Shown: positions 12,301-26,000 of the stretch, in pieces | How the letters are laid out: every line of letters begins with the position of its first letter | Position numbering within the stretch: position 1 is the stretch's first letter | Assembly: GCF_022539665.2 (NCBI RefSeq) | Contig: NC_081334.1 | Location: forward strand, 2,046,001 to 2,110,000 | Direction: 5' to 3' | Length of the DNA stretch: 64,000 nucleotides | Source of the DNA: Daphnia carinata | Lineage: Eukaryota; Arthropoda; Branchiopoda; Diplostraca; Daphniidae | Made by a program: the position numbers and the translations under genes | The notes under the pieces: generated by a model | Database searches by the model: none | What the model was told of the DNA's origin: nothing | Seen by the model: the letters and a program-made list of their open reading frames with translations, nothing else

Positions 12301-15300
12301 TTTTTTTTCTTCTCTTTTCCACACACACACACAAATCATTCAATTATGCGCATACAACATCCTGTGGAACTACGCACGAGTGCATCTCTCGCAGTGCAAA
12401 ACGATCGATCGGCCGTTCAATATAACACACAAATAAAAAATCGAATAATAAAAAAAAAAAATTGTGGGGCATAAAGGGCAGTATGTGCTCGATATGTGCC
12501 CTCCATCGATTGCGATAGTCGTGACTACGCAGCGGCAACAGATATCATCGCGGGGGACGAACTACAATGGCGTTTTTTTTCGTTTTTTTGTTTTTTTTTG
12601 TTTTGCAAACAAAAGCGATGGAGAGAAAATAGATTTACCAATTTGAGCAAGGACCAGCTGTTTTTCTGTTTGCGGGCGGCATTGGAAGCAGCATCTGTCA
12701 AATCGCAAATAGAATTCGAGAAATATAAAAACACACAAAGGCGATTGGATTAGAAAGACGCGCTCCAAACACGCAGCGCATTTACAGAATGTACACACAC
12801 AAGAAAAATCGTTCAAACAACATCCCTCATTTCAGTTGGAAACCTTCAATGTTGTTGTGTTTTTTTTTTTTCTTTCGTGGCGAGCAACAGACGCGAGTAA
12901 AAACATAAATACGTTAAAAGGAGAGGTGTTCATGTCTCAATTTTTTTTTTTTGGTTTCTGATTTTGAACTGGGCCAAATGCGTCACGCGACATTCCAAAG
13001 AAATATGTGGCGTATATGGCGGTGGGAGGGCGTTAGATACTATTGACGTAATAACGATTTATTATCGACTGGCCAGCGATTTAGTTTTTCTTTTTTTTTT
13101 TTTACTGAAACTTGAACATAAAAAAGTTTCTAAAAGGAAGGGCAGTTGGACGTGTTTATGTTGACTTTTATAGTTACCGGTATCTCCGGCTAGGCTCTGA
13201 GTCGATCCATCCCAATCTGCGGCCATTGCAAAAAAAAAAAGGAAAGAAAACAAATTTTAAAAAACGAAATATTACAACATATCAAACTACAATAATCTGA
13301 TTAAGATTTGCTCTTTTTTTTTTTTTTATTAATATACTTTCAATTTTCAAGGTGTCACGTGAAAGTTTGATTGTTACGCAAGGTGGAGGATGTATACGGA
13401 AGATTGAAAGGATTTTTTTTTTTTTTTTTATTATTTACCCAGGACGCTGTTTCGCTGCGTGAGGACTTTGCTGTAGACGAGCAGATCGCCCGGGCAGATC
13501 TGCATCGGCGGAATGACGACGATGGAGCTGCGTCTCTGGGCGCGGGAATTGCCGGAACCGCCCGAGCCGCACGAGCCTCCGCCCGCGCTCCCGCCGCAAT
13601 TGCCGTCGTTTTCCGCGCAACTGCGTCAAAATGGCATACGTTTTTTTTTTTTTTTTTAGTAAGATGCCAAACATTTGTCATTGCTTCATTCATTTAGAGA
13701 TCCCAAAGAGGCAAAATGACGTCCCTCTTGGGTCGGCTAGGCCAATCATTTGGGTACGTCCGCACAAGACAAAAAAAAAAAAAGGGAACAAGCGAACGGG
13801 GGGGGGGGGTGGTGTTGAGCGATGTGAAAATGTGCGAAAGAGAAATGAGCCAATAATAGGAGAGAAAGTAATCGAGAAGAGGGGGGGGGATGACGGTAGC
13901 AGATGGAGAAAAAGATGACAAACAGACCAAGACGGGACCGAAATCAATGGCTGCGCTCACCGAGAAGGTGGGACAAGTCAGGCGGAACGCATCGTCATGA
14001 CAACGCTTTATTTGCCGTTGGGTGTGCAGTCGTAGCTCTAGTGAATATTGCACGTATAAAATCCCGAATTACCGGGTGCCCCCTTTTTTTTTTTTCCTTC
14101 CCAGCCCAACACGACCCTGTCCCCCTTTTTGTTTTCTTTCATTGTCGGCTAAACAAAGTGTCAACAGTTGGTACACTCACACATGGCCAACATCACCTTA
14201 ACGTGCGTTTAAAAAATTTGCATAGACAATGCACAGTTGACTTTGACCTACACCCAAAATCAATTCTCACTTGACATCAATCCGAACAGACGCCGTTTCC
14301 TTGATGCCGAAATGGAAACCTTGTTTACGTCTTTTCAATTACTTTTTTCCCGATTACAGCGTTTTGAAAGAGGAGCCTCGTCCAAAAGATGAAAGTCTGC
14401 GTCTCATTTCTTTTTTTCGACCCACTGCCAAGGATATATAACAAGCCGCCGATAAGGAAGCGTTAGAAGAGGCGGCAGGTACATATATTTTTTTTTATTT
14501 TATTTTGATACCTTAGCTTATATAGGCAGTTGGAGAAGGGATTTTGCCCATCATCGACGCACGATGCTTTGATCCCCGATGATCACTCGCCCGGGCAATC
14601 AAAAACCCTACGCAAGATGCTGTCTCTCTCTTTTCTGTCCTTTCGCACAGTGGTAGAGAGAGAGAGAGAGTCTAGATCCTTGACAAGCTGATATTACGAG
14701 AGCACCTTTGCGGGGCTGCCCCGCTATAACTCGCAATGTGTCTGTTGTATAAAAACGAGGCTTTCATTTTATTTTTATTTTTTTTTTTTATAGCCCTGGA
14801 AGCTTATCGATATACGCTTCTCTTTTTATATAGCACAGTGGATTGGATCTTTCGCAAATATTGTGGGCTTTTTCCTCCCTAAACTATAAGCGTCAAATTC
14901 TATAGCTTCTTTATAAAGACATCGCGTTTCAACAATAGACGGCCATCACGTGAATATTTTCATTAACTGATGTACAATGTTTTTTTTTGTTTTTTTTTTT
15001 TTTCAAATCTTAATCAGGGGCTTTCACCTATCAATCGTTAAACGCGTACCCCGACAGGTGAGGCAAGCCAAGAGTCACGCAGCCAAAAATCGATATTAAT
15101 TTAAAAAAAAAGAAAAAAAAAGAAAAAAAGACTTCATTAAAAATGGATCTGACCTGGTGGATGTTTCTTTGTCGACGCTCTGCTCCGTGTCCTCGCTGCT
15201 GTCCATGTTGTAAGGTGGGATTTTCGGCGGGACGAGGGCCCGTCGACGGGTCAGAACCGAAGCGGGCGGTTCGGGTTGTTCTTCATCAACAGCTGTCGTC

Positions 15301-18300
15301 GTCGTCGAACGCCGGCAGCCGCCGCTCCCGATACTTCCGGCGATGCTGCCACTGCCGTCCGGCGGCTGGTGATGGCAGCTGCCTGAAAGCGATTGTCCAG
15401 GAAACAGTTCGTGTTCCTTTTTTTTTTTTTTTTTCGATCAAGACAACAATGTCCATTTGTGAGTAAAAAAAAAAAACAAAACAAAATGCGTAAATAGAAA
15501 AATAAATGCACGTTAAGGAGGGTAAAATCGATCGAGGATCGTTATGTCGTAAACAGCTGAGTTTGTTACATCGTCTTGGACGTTGGGCGATGGTAAATTG
15601 ATGTAGGGTGGGTTGATGGACTCTCGGCTGCCATCTCGTCCGCGCACTCTTCCTATTGTGTCCTCCCCGAAAATAATACGTACATATGAAAAAAAAATAA
15701 ATAAATAAAAGAGATACGGCCATGAAAAAAAAAAAAAAAAAAGATTGCTGATTCAAGAAAGAATGTAATATCGATAGTACAATACGGATATGTTACCTCC
15801 GGAGACTATTTTGAGCCGGTTGCTGTCGTGTATGGACAGGCTGGACTGGTTGCTGCAAAAATGACAGGGAGGATCCGCGTCCGGGTAGTGTAGATCGCTC
15901 AAATGCTCGATCCTCGTCATCTCGGGCCCGGATTTCAGTTGATCCTCCAATACTGTCGTTCATCGTTTTTTGATCAGATGCCATTTTGCAACACGATCGG
16001 AATAAAAAAAAAAAAAGAAGAAGAAGATGGGTACAAATCAAATTTCGATTGGTAGGCACAGCGAAATGCATAAAGATAGAGTGCTCTGTTCAAAGGCAAA
16101 AGTTTGAAGTGCAACGACAAAAAGCTTGAAAAGTATGCGAACCAAAGGTGCACTGTCGAACGGCACCGTACATCTAATTGCATATAGCGGCCTGTATTAC
16201 ATCGCGCAGATAAACCAGTTTTCACTTTCGCTTTGTTTTCAATCAAAAGAGCAAGGAGTTAAATCAGAAAACAAGAAAAGCATAGAGCACCATCTGAAAT
16301 CCTTGGAGCTCTTTAATGTGAACCGAATCCTACCCCCCCCCCCCTCCCGTCCTTCTAGTAGGCGAGGATATATACGTCAACATCAAAGGGATTGCCAAAG
16401 GGGATCTGTTTCACCCTTCACGTAAGATAGGCAATTCCTCGTGTTTATACATCTGCAATGGTCGTCTTACTTCAGCCGTCAGAATACAAGAGGACTGGGT
16501 GCTCATTATCGATCGTTTTCCCATTCTCCTTTTCAAACGCATTCGGCCAATGGCCAACCGGGCGGGTCCTATAACGTGATTTGCTTCATCTTCGATTATA
16601 ATGCACAACTATCGAACCGCAAACGAAAAACAGTGTTTGGGATGATAAGCCTTAAATTTTTTTTTTTTTTTTTTTTTTTTACACGTACTGTATGATTAGT
16701 CCGCATGTTATCTTGTTGTGCTCTATGCCAGAGCTGCTGATCAATGCGTCCCGGTCTATTAATTCTATTTCTCTACCTGCGCTTCGTTGCTGATTGGTAA
16801 TACGAAACCTTTTTGTTACGGTCTGTTGGGGTCGCCCTTTTTTTTTTTTTTTTTTTTTTTTTTACATGGACAAGCGTAGAAGAAAAATCGAGCTGATTGT
16901 CATCGTATTATTATTGACCGATAGCAAACAAGAAACGATGTGGAGGTATACAGGCCCCCGCAAAAATTGAATCGCAATGTTGCCTGGTCTAATAAGAGGG
17001 GAAAACGCTAGCCCGAATACGATGTTATTGGACATGTATGAGAAGACATGTCATTGACGATGATTCATGGCGATCATCAAACAAAGAGTCCCACGCAAAA
17101 ACAAGAATGTCGTCCTGTGACGGGCATCTTTGCTCGTCAATAAGACGCAGATAAAATTCGAAAAAAAGGGGGAAATGTTATAGACTTTTGTGGGTCTTGT
17201 ACGATAACAAAAATTATGCCGAATAAAATGCTAAATAAGAAAATATGATTGGCGTATTAATCAACGTTGAAGCTGATACATTTTTTTTTTTTCACCTTGC
17301 TTGAATTGAGTCAAATCAGCAACTATTGTGAGAGAGTGGCTGAATCGACAGGGTGACAATGGCAGTGGCGATCAATCAGAAAGTTGGTCGTGTACATATC
17401 TAAGGAATCTTTTTGTGTCCGATTCTATTTACTCTTGTCGAATACAATCACATACCAATAGGTATAGCCCTAGACGGATCGATGAAGCGAGAAAGAAATG
17501 ATGAAGGAAAACACTCGAGCATTGCGGTTTCAAAGTCCCTTAAAAGAGTTTCAATATTCCCACAAAATCCTACAATCAACGTCCCTTATTGCAAATGTTG
17601 CGCACATCACACGAGAGTCTGTATCACAACAATAGCTCGGATAACAAGAAACAAAGAGCGAAGGGGGAGGGGAGGGGTTAATAATGAATACCAACACGAG
17701 TCTACGTACACTCATACGTAAAAAAAATCAGCATAAATGGGTGTTTTCGAATTGTATAACGCCGTGCATCACAAACACGCTGTTGCCTGTAGTAACTGAG
17801 AAGCTTTCACGCAACCAAGTCTATCATTTTTTTATTATTATTTCATTCGTTCACGTTTTAACGCAAGAAAAATAGTTTGCCTTCCCTTCGACAGCCAAAC
17901 AAATACGAAGAACTACTATGACTATGAAAAATGACCCGAGTCTAGGACTAGTGTTCCAAAATAAGAAGTTCGCTTTCCAGCTAACGACTTTAATAAAGAA
18001 CAAATGAAACGAAAAAAAAAAAAATGCTTATCCTTCTTCTATACAGCAGCTTGTTATACTTTAGGGGGCGTTCCACCAGCACCAGTAGCGCTAGTGGTGC
18101 CATATAATTACGACAGCTTCTCCTTTCTTTCCTTTTTTTTTTTTTTGTTTTTTTGGAATGATTACCGAGAATAGGTTGTTGTGTTGCATCTGTCGGATGA
18201 TGACAAACAAGTTGTTGCTTCCAACCGATTGGCGATTTGCCGCCAGTACCGCAAGATGCGTGATCATTATCCGCTGTGTTGAGCATCGTCACACGGATGC

Positions 18301-18692
18301 TACTGGCCCGCACGTCGATGAACGATACGCATCCGAATGTGCGACACCAAATAGCATAAATACAGACAGTCTTAAAGAAATCACCACTGGTAATTGAACA
18401 AGTCAACGGGAAGGGAAAACGTCGCTGTGATATAACAAATGAGCCTCTTCGTCAACGCAGCAATGCGGAAAAACCCAACGTTCTTTTTTTTTTTTTTTAT
18501 ATCTTCCCAGATAACACGGATGGAATGATATCGCAAAGTACAATAATTTATTTTTTGTTTAAATAAAAAAAAGAGGGAGAGAGAGCCTCCGACGCAAAAG
18601 ATTTGGCACAAAGTAACGAGAGTGGAACGGAGAACTGGGATTGCGCGGATGCAAAACCTGCTCTGAAATAGCAGCGCTATGGAGAGGCTTAT

Positions 18693-18737
<45 letters not shown>

Positions 18738-20027
18738 GCACGAGCCAGGAATGCTGCGTCGCTGCTACGGCGCCAGGAGCGCAGACCGCTATATACAAAA
18801 AGAAAAAAGGGCCCAGCGTCGTTTAATAGCTGCGCGTTTTCTTCGTCCACGACAGCCCTCTCTCGTCTTTTTCTTCATTGGCACCATCACGCAGACTCCC
18901 GCCGCACACCAACCCAAAAAGGTCTATTCGCGTGTTGTCGCTCTTATAGACGTACGTCGTGTACTTGTTATCTTTTCGCTGCGCGAGACAAAGTTGCAAC
19001 AGCATCTTGCCACGTTGATGGGCGAATGCACGCACGGAATTGCGTGATAGCCAGAGAGAAAAAAAAAAGAATCGACTACTGTTAGGGGAGGGGGGGGGGG
19101 ACAAATGAGAGAAAAGGTTGCACGAATTCACGAGCCTCTTGATGAATTTTCATTAATAGAAGAGGGCTAAGAGCTTAGTTATGTTATTAAAGCCAAGCAT
19201 CGCCAGTTTAACAAGGTCTTTTCCTTCCGTCGTTGTGGGTCGTTCATCAACTACTTCTTTATGTACTACGACAGCGTTTATTGATTTATCCTTACGTCGT
19301 GTACACGTTTTGTATTCCCCTTTGGTTGTATCGTTCGTGACCTGGGAGGACATTTTAACAAACCCCTCACCCTCCAAAAAAAAAAAAGAAAAGAATAGGC
19401 GATTTTGATGATGGCGTATTTATCTGTTGTGGATGTTCCAAATGAATCCGATCTCCCCCCCCCCGGGGGGGGGGGTACATCATCTCTAATGAGTTAACGA
19501 TGATGGGGGTCACAAAGGATGAACATCGCCCCCTCCTGTCATACCGTCGAGTTCCATCACAACAGGGAGGTTTTTTTTTTCATGCAGATGCGGTGCACGA
19601 GTCGCATAGCAACCGCAGAGTTCCATATACTAATGGAAACTCGGAAAAAAGCGAGTGTTGTGACTACGTACGCCACAACACGTAGATATTTGGGGATTTT
19701 TTTTTTTTTTCAAAGAAAAGAAATTGCCTATTGGGGCTGTCCGTCTACATAATGGTGCACTATAGACGTAAAAAAAAAAAAAAAAATAGCGACGCATCGA
19801 ATGTATTGACGTCGACGTATTGTTTCCGTCTCATTTACTATGGGTAAGCAAAAGTATTGTGCTGTGCGTGTGTGTGTGTGTCGCTTTCAATCACATGAAA
19901 AGGCCGTTGATACAAATGATGTACCACAGCGAGCAAGACTATCTTTGCGTGTCGAACCCACGTCATTGTAAAAATGGCCTGGGAAAGAAGTGTCGCTAGT
20001 TTATGGAGAAGGGTCTAACAACAAGTC

Positions 20028-20089
<62 letters not shown>

Positions 20090-23000
20090 CAAAAAAACAA
20101 AAGAGAGAGCCACACAATTCTGCTGGAATATACAGGCCAAGAAAAATGCGGAGAGAAGCAAAACATTCGTACGTGTGTATGCACAGGGCGTATAAAGAAG
20201 CGAGTGAAACAAGGGCAGGCCTTTTTCTACTTCACGTTCGAATATAAATACAAATTTCGATGGCGTGAGAACGTCACGCGGGATGATCCCATCGGTCACA
20301 ATCACTCGCAGCCTTCTTGTTTTCTGATAGCGATTGCGTATACAGCGCACAGGCAGCCACTTGGCGCTCGCCAGATACACTGTTGGTTACGAAAAATGCG
20401 GCTTGTTTTCATCCGACCAAAGAATTGCGGGACCGGGAAAAAAAAAAAAAAAACTGCCGCTATTGTGATGGCATCGAGCCATATCATTATCCAGTTCAAT
20501 AGCTATACGAGATGAGCGCGTGAGTCGAATGGAACGGTAGAAATGCTATGCGCTGCTCTTTGGCATGGCGTCAAAAGACAAAAGGCTTTTTCTTTTTCAT
20601 TTGATTTTTTTTTTTTTGTTTCTGAGGGCAGGGAATCAAGACGATGAGCAGCTGCTGGAACAAAAAAAAAAAAAAAAAAAAAAAAATGAGAGTGGACGAC
20701 GCAGTATATATATGCACACATAGAGAAGGCTAAGCAGAATGCATTCGAAGACGTCTTGATGGCTGTCGATGGTCTATTAAAGGCTTATGGCTGTAGCAGC
20801 CGGAATGAGTAAAAGGGACCCGTGAACGGTAAAGAAGAAGAATATGGCACGCAAACAAAACAAATGATAATGAAAGGAGAATGAAAGAATGCACTTGACG
20901 CGGTCGATATATAGGAAAGAGAGAGAACAGCAGGAGATACACACGTTTTTGGAGGGGGCCGGCTCGAATCCACTGGGATGTGCACGACCGTATTATGCAC
21001 AGCCGAGTGATGCGTCCGACAAACGATAGATAGGCAGCGGCTTCTCTCCTTTTTTTGTGCTGTTAATGCTGACGCGTCTACAAAGGGGCGACGTTATTAG
21101 CCTAATTTAAAACGGAATCAGAGCGAAATGAATTGGGCTAATTGCCGATCGCATCAATATCGATTTTCCTTGGGTGTTGCCTTCCACACGGAGCGGCGGT
21201 ATGTCATAAAAACAGTTTTAAGAAAACAATTGAAAAAAACAGAAATTGCTGCCGTCTCAAATAGCCATACGTGGAAAACAAAAAACAAGAGGCAAAATAC
21301 AACAATAATTCCTGCGCGATGAGAGTGAACCTCTAATCTATCCGTATTATTACATAATAAAAAAAAATCAGACAAATGCCAAATGCATTTGTCCTCTAAA
21401 CAAACTACGGGGACCTTTGCGGCCCTCCTTGTCGTCGTCCATTAGATTACAGACCGCCTAACAAAAACCCCCTGGATCCACATTATCTGTGCTCCCCCCC
21501 CACCCCTGCTTCTCCATTTCATTTACCAACATCGTAAACACGAAATTCAAACTACTAAAAAAAAAAATTGTTCCGACGGTGATTTTGTTTTTGTTTCGGC
21601 TTGTAATTGAATTTAAAGCTCTATTATGATATACCTCTCTCCAGGTAGGCGAGTCCGCTACTCGTTGGCTCGATTAGCCTCAAAGAGGCCGGCTCCGGTG
21701 AGACACTCTCCGCTCGCAAATGAGGCTGTAATAGTAAGGACGCTTGCCCGGCGTGATGGTGTTGGTAGTGATGCTGGTGGAGGTGGCGGGATCCTTCGAT
21801 GCCATCGACGACGAGGAACGACTCGCCGACAAACGATCCGAAATCCGAAGGATAGTCTGACATCTGGCGTGAAGGCAAAGAGATCCAGTCTTGACTGCCA
21901 CTTCGGCCGCTAATAGACGACGAGCAGCCCGACGCTCCGCCGCTTGATCCCGGCTGCATCCGCACAGGTGAGCGACGACATAAACGCGACAGTCGTGAAA
22001 TAGATGACGTTGCCGGACTCTATTTTTGTTTTGAGCGTGTGTTTTTTGTTTTTTGTTTTATTTTGTTTTTTTTTTCGCAGGGGGGGGAGGGAGCATCGCA
22101 GAGTTTTGGGGCGAGAAATCCGAGACGGATAAAAGAGGTGGGAAAAAAAAAATGAGAGTTCAATCTTTTTGTTCTTGTTTCACTAAGACAAACTAACATT
22201 CGTCACATTCCACAATGGCTATAACAAGTTTGCGTTTCTAATCAAAGCGAAAATACTAACTCAGCTATACTACAACTGTCTGAAATCATCCCTGGCCCCA
22301 AAACGAAAAGCATGTGACGTTTTAATTTAAAGAAGAAAAGAAAAAAATCAAATCAAATAGCACGTGGGTTGAATTCTCGAACGCGTCGTTGTGGAAATAC
22401 CGTGCTTGATTAATAATGATGTAGCAATGGCTGTCGGCTGTCGCCCAAGACCTCCAAATCATCTGATTGTAAATAGAAATCTTGATTTCTAAATCATATT
22501 TTCTTGACAGAAATCCGTTTGGCCCTTCTCTCTAAACCCCCCTCCCCTCCTGTTTTATTTTTTTGTGTGTGTGTTGTTTGTAAACGCGTCGCAAAAAAAA
22601 AAAACAAAAGAAAAATTGCTACACACAACGCGTTTCGTTATCATTGGTCGTGTCGATCGATAGATGACGAAACGTTTAGCCATTCGACTACAGGCCCCAA
22701 AGATCAAACAGCAAATGGAAACGGTTACATCTATATAACGTTAGACACACATAAACACAATTGATCTAAAGCTTCTATCGTATAGCAGTTACGTGAGGCA
22801 AGCGTTCTAATCTGCTCGTACGGACAGCAAAACGTAATCATCACAATAGCTTCTATACGAGGCTCGCCTTTTTGATATCTCTTATTCATTTGTTTTTAAT
22901 CCCACGCCAACCCCAAACGATGACGATCTCCATCACGTATTCAATTCGTAGGTGTAAAGAAGCCGTTAATGTTACTCAACGATGATTCTGTTTGTCTTCA

Positions 23001-26000
23001 CGTCATCACAATGTCAATTCGTTTGTTTGTTTTTTTAACGCACGAGAACTTAGAAATAGAAAAATATATATATATATATAAAGCGCAGACCTCGACGCTG
23101 TTTTGCTTGCGGACGGTGCAGCCGGTAGCGGCCAATGAATTACGGGCCGATTGGGTCTGACGCGGCGTCGGTACTTCCAAACTGGACTGATGCTGTGGCG
23201 ACCACGAGCGTCGCGTCGTCACTCTCGGGCCTCCCATTAAACTGTTGGCATTCAATCCCAACAAAGGGCTCAAAGTCAGTCCCGAAATGGTGGTGGAAAG
23301 CGAACGGGCGGGGGACGGAGGCGTCGCGTTCATCCGCCGATTCGAATTGGGGCTGGTGCTCGTACTCCGGTAACTACTACCCGCACTGTTCTCAGGCCGG
23401 CTCAATATCGGCGACAATGATTTGCCCGGACTTAGACGTTGATCCATCGTGTCCCGATGTCTGTCGCTTTGCTTCGTGAACGAGTTTTCAGACGGGCCCG
23501 TCGGATCGCACGGATTACTAGCTGATGAAACGGATCGATGTGCGGATACAATTGATGCAATCTGGCACCGACGATACGAACGGCACTTGGACACATCCGG
23601 GTAAACAGAAACAAAGTTCGGAAAAAACAGGACTCTTCTTTTTTTCGGAGTGAGTGCCCGCGTGAAAAGAACAAACGCCCGCGTCTCACAACAATCGATG
23701 CTCGTTAATCACTACTCTTCAGAGCAGTCCAGCAATAACGGCCCGTGCGAACATTAGCGGGACCGATGTTTGCCGATGCAATCCACATGTCGGTCATCAC
23801 CCGTTACAACGGCTGCCAAACAAGTAGCATGTCGACGTTGCGCTCTATTACACGACACGAACGCTCTTGCCTGTGCAAACGCACGGCCAAAGAAAGACAA
23901 ACTGGCCTTCGATGATGAACTAGAGGATTCGTTTCCTGTTTTCAGCGTACCGAGAGTCCCTATCACTTGCTTCGCCCTTCCGCCCGTTGAGTAGTATTAC
24001 GTGTGAGCTCACGGGTCGCAGTCACTAGAGAGAGAGAGAGAGAGAGAGGCTAAGAAATGGAGACAGTCAGAGAGAAACAGCGTGCTGTGCTCTCTCCCAA
24101 TCAATACGGAAAAGAACGAGAAGAGAGGTGGGAGGAGGAGGAGAGAGGAAGATGGATGTACACACAGGAGCAGAAGCTCACTATGTATATATATACAGGG
24201 AGGGGGGGGGGGAAAGAGGAGGGGGGAAAGAGGAGGAGGTCCAAGTGGGTGGATGAAGGTGGGAGTCTTTGTGTGTGTGTGCATATAGGTCTTTTACATT
24301 ATATATAGGAAGCCTTATTTATATTTATATCCTCGGTATATGAAACTCGGAAGCTTCTCACTCCTTTCTCTGTTTCTATTCTCCCTCTCTCAAAATGTGA
24401 CAACAAAGCGCCTTTTATATATTTCTCAAATATTTTACTACATCTATCCGTATATTGCTTATATTTTAGACTCTTTTGAAATGCCAACCTTTACACAAAG
24501 AAGACGATCAGAATATTACAGTCAAACGATTTTTTGATAATCCTCAACTCGATGAGGGCAAACCTTCTTTGTTCACGTCTGTTTCTTTCGGTTCTCAGTC
24601 GATTTCGGTTGCCTACCGAGCGCGACGTGACGCAATCAACGTTTGACAACTGATGCAATAGGTTCCCTCATGACTTTTTCAAAAATATTACGATGGACGT
24701 GCGTTAAAGCTTTAATCTAAAAGAAATTGAGAAACGAGTCAACTGATGGATGAAGTGAGAAACTGATGGGCTTAATAAGCCAAGCGCAATGTTTCAATCA
24801 AAACGGATGGCGTCATTTCCTATTTTGGCTCGACAGCTTTGAAAATAATTAAAACAAAACGTGTTCTTTAACTATTAAAGAACTCTCTCATTTCTTTCAT
24901 TACCTCGTTTAACGGCACGATTCTTTATCGACCTATTCTGATACAATGCGCATCATAGATAGTCCCTATCGTTTATGATTGTGTACGCGGCCTGGCTTTC
25001 TTTTATGAGGCGTGACGACACTATGCCAGTGTGAGCTTTTACATTAACGTAATGGAGAAAGAAATATGTTGTTTTCTTTGTTTTTTTACGATTTTTCTTT
25101 AGTTACCTTTTTTTTTTTTTTATTCTTCGACGTGTCTCTAATAAAGCGCACATATCGGAAGGTTAAGGGTGGGCTGGAAAGGAAAGGAAGTGCGAAAATG
25201 GACGAAGGGCTAGACAGATGGACACGCCGTATAAATGGATCGACACCGCCCACCCATAACGTCCTTATTTTTTCGTGACCACCCCCGTCGTGCCGAGTGG
25301 ACGATTCAAATCAAACGCACAGCCACACAATTTCACGAACAAAAAAAATATGATGCCAACAAGTGAAACGGAAATATTTGAAGGAAAAAAAAAAAAAAAA
25401 AAGAAACAGCACAAGATTTGCTTTGTTTGTTTGGAGTATTTCTTTGGAAAAATAGGACGGATCGATAGACATCAGTTGTCACTCGAACGGCATTTTTGGA
25501 AAAAAAAAACTAAAGTAGAGGATTCACTTTCTTGTAACTGTTTCACTCACTGATGTTCTTTTGCGTATGATCCGAACCAATAGTTTTTGTAAAAAAAAAT
25601 AAATAAATAAATAAAAGCAGAGAAATTGATATGGGATGATTCACTAGAATACACTGCCTAAGGGATCAAGCTTGTTTGAGCTCTTGCGCTTCAAATGTAT
25701 CCCGAACGAGTCCAGTCAACCCGACTCCCGGTTTGATTCTTGTCCCGATATGTTCTTCTTCACAGAGTCGTACCCCCCACCACTATCTCTCTCTCTCTCT
25801 CTCTTTACCATGTCTCGCTTTTCTCGCTCTCTAAAGACGCCGTCCCCAAAACTGACGTGTGCCGGCTGCTGCGCATTGACGACCTAATTTCTTTATTCAC
25901 CAAATTTCGGCTTGTGCATCGCTCACTCGTCAAGACCCAGCTAAGTCAGGTATTTTTTTTTTTTTTTTACGAAAATAATAAATCTAATAATTTTGAAAAA

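Larger units (their letters stand above)
15953..21634 (-). other. 5.7-kb intron of the RhoGEF gene
   Basis: It separates phase-1 exons 21953-21635 and 15952-15797. It is dominated by homopolymer T/A tracts and dinucleotide repeats, and no additional exon with matching phase was seen. It could hide an alternative promoter. Confidence 0.6.

Noticed and set aside
20015-20515. Frames of 85-170 codons across the AC repeat
   Set aside because: They exist only because AC/GT dinucleotide repeats lack stops; composition is His/Thr or Cys/Val runs with no protein-like flanks.
24009-24308. Open frames across the purine-rich GGA/GA tract
   Set aside because: Low-complexity sequence inside a RhoGEF intron, with no splice phase consistent with the neighbouring exons.
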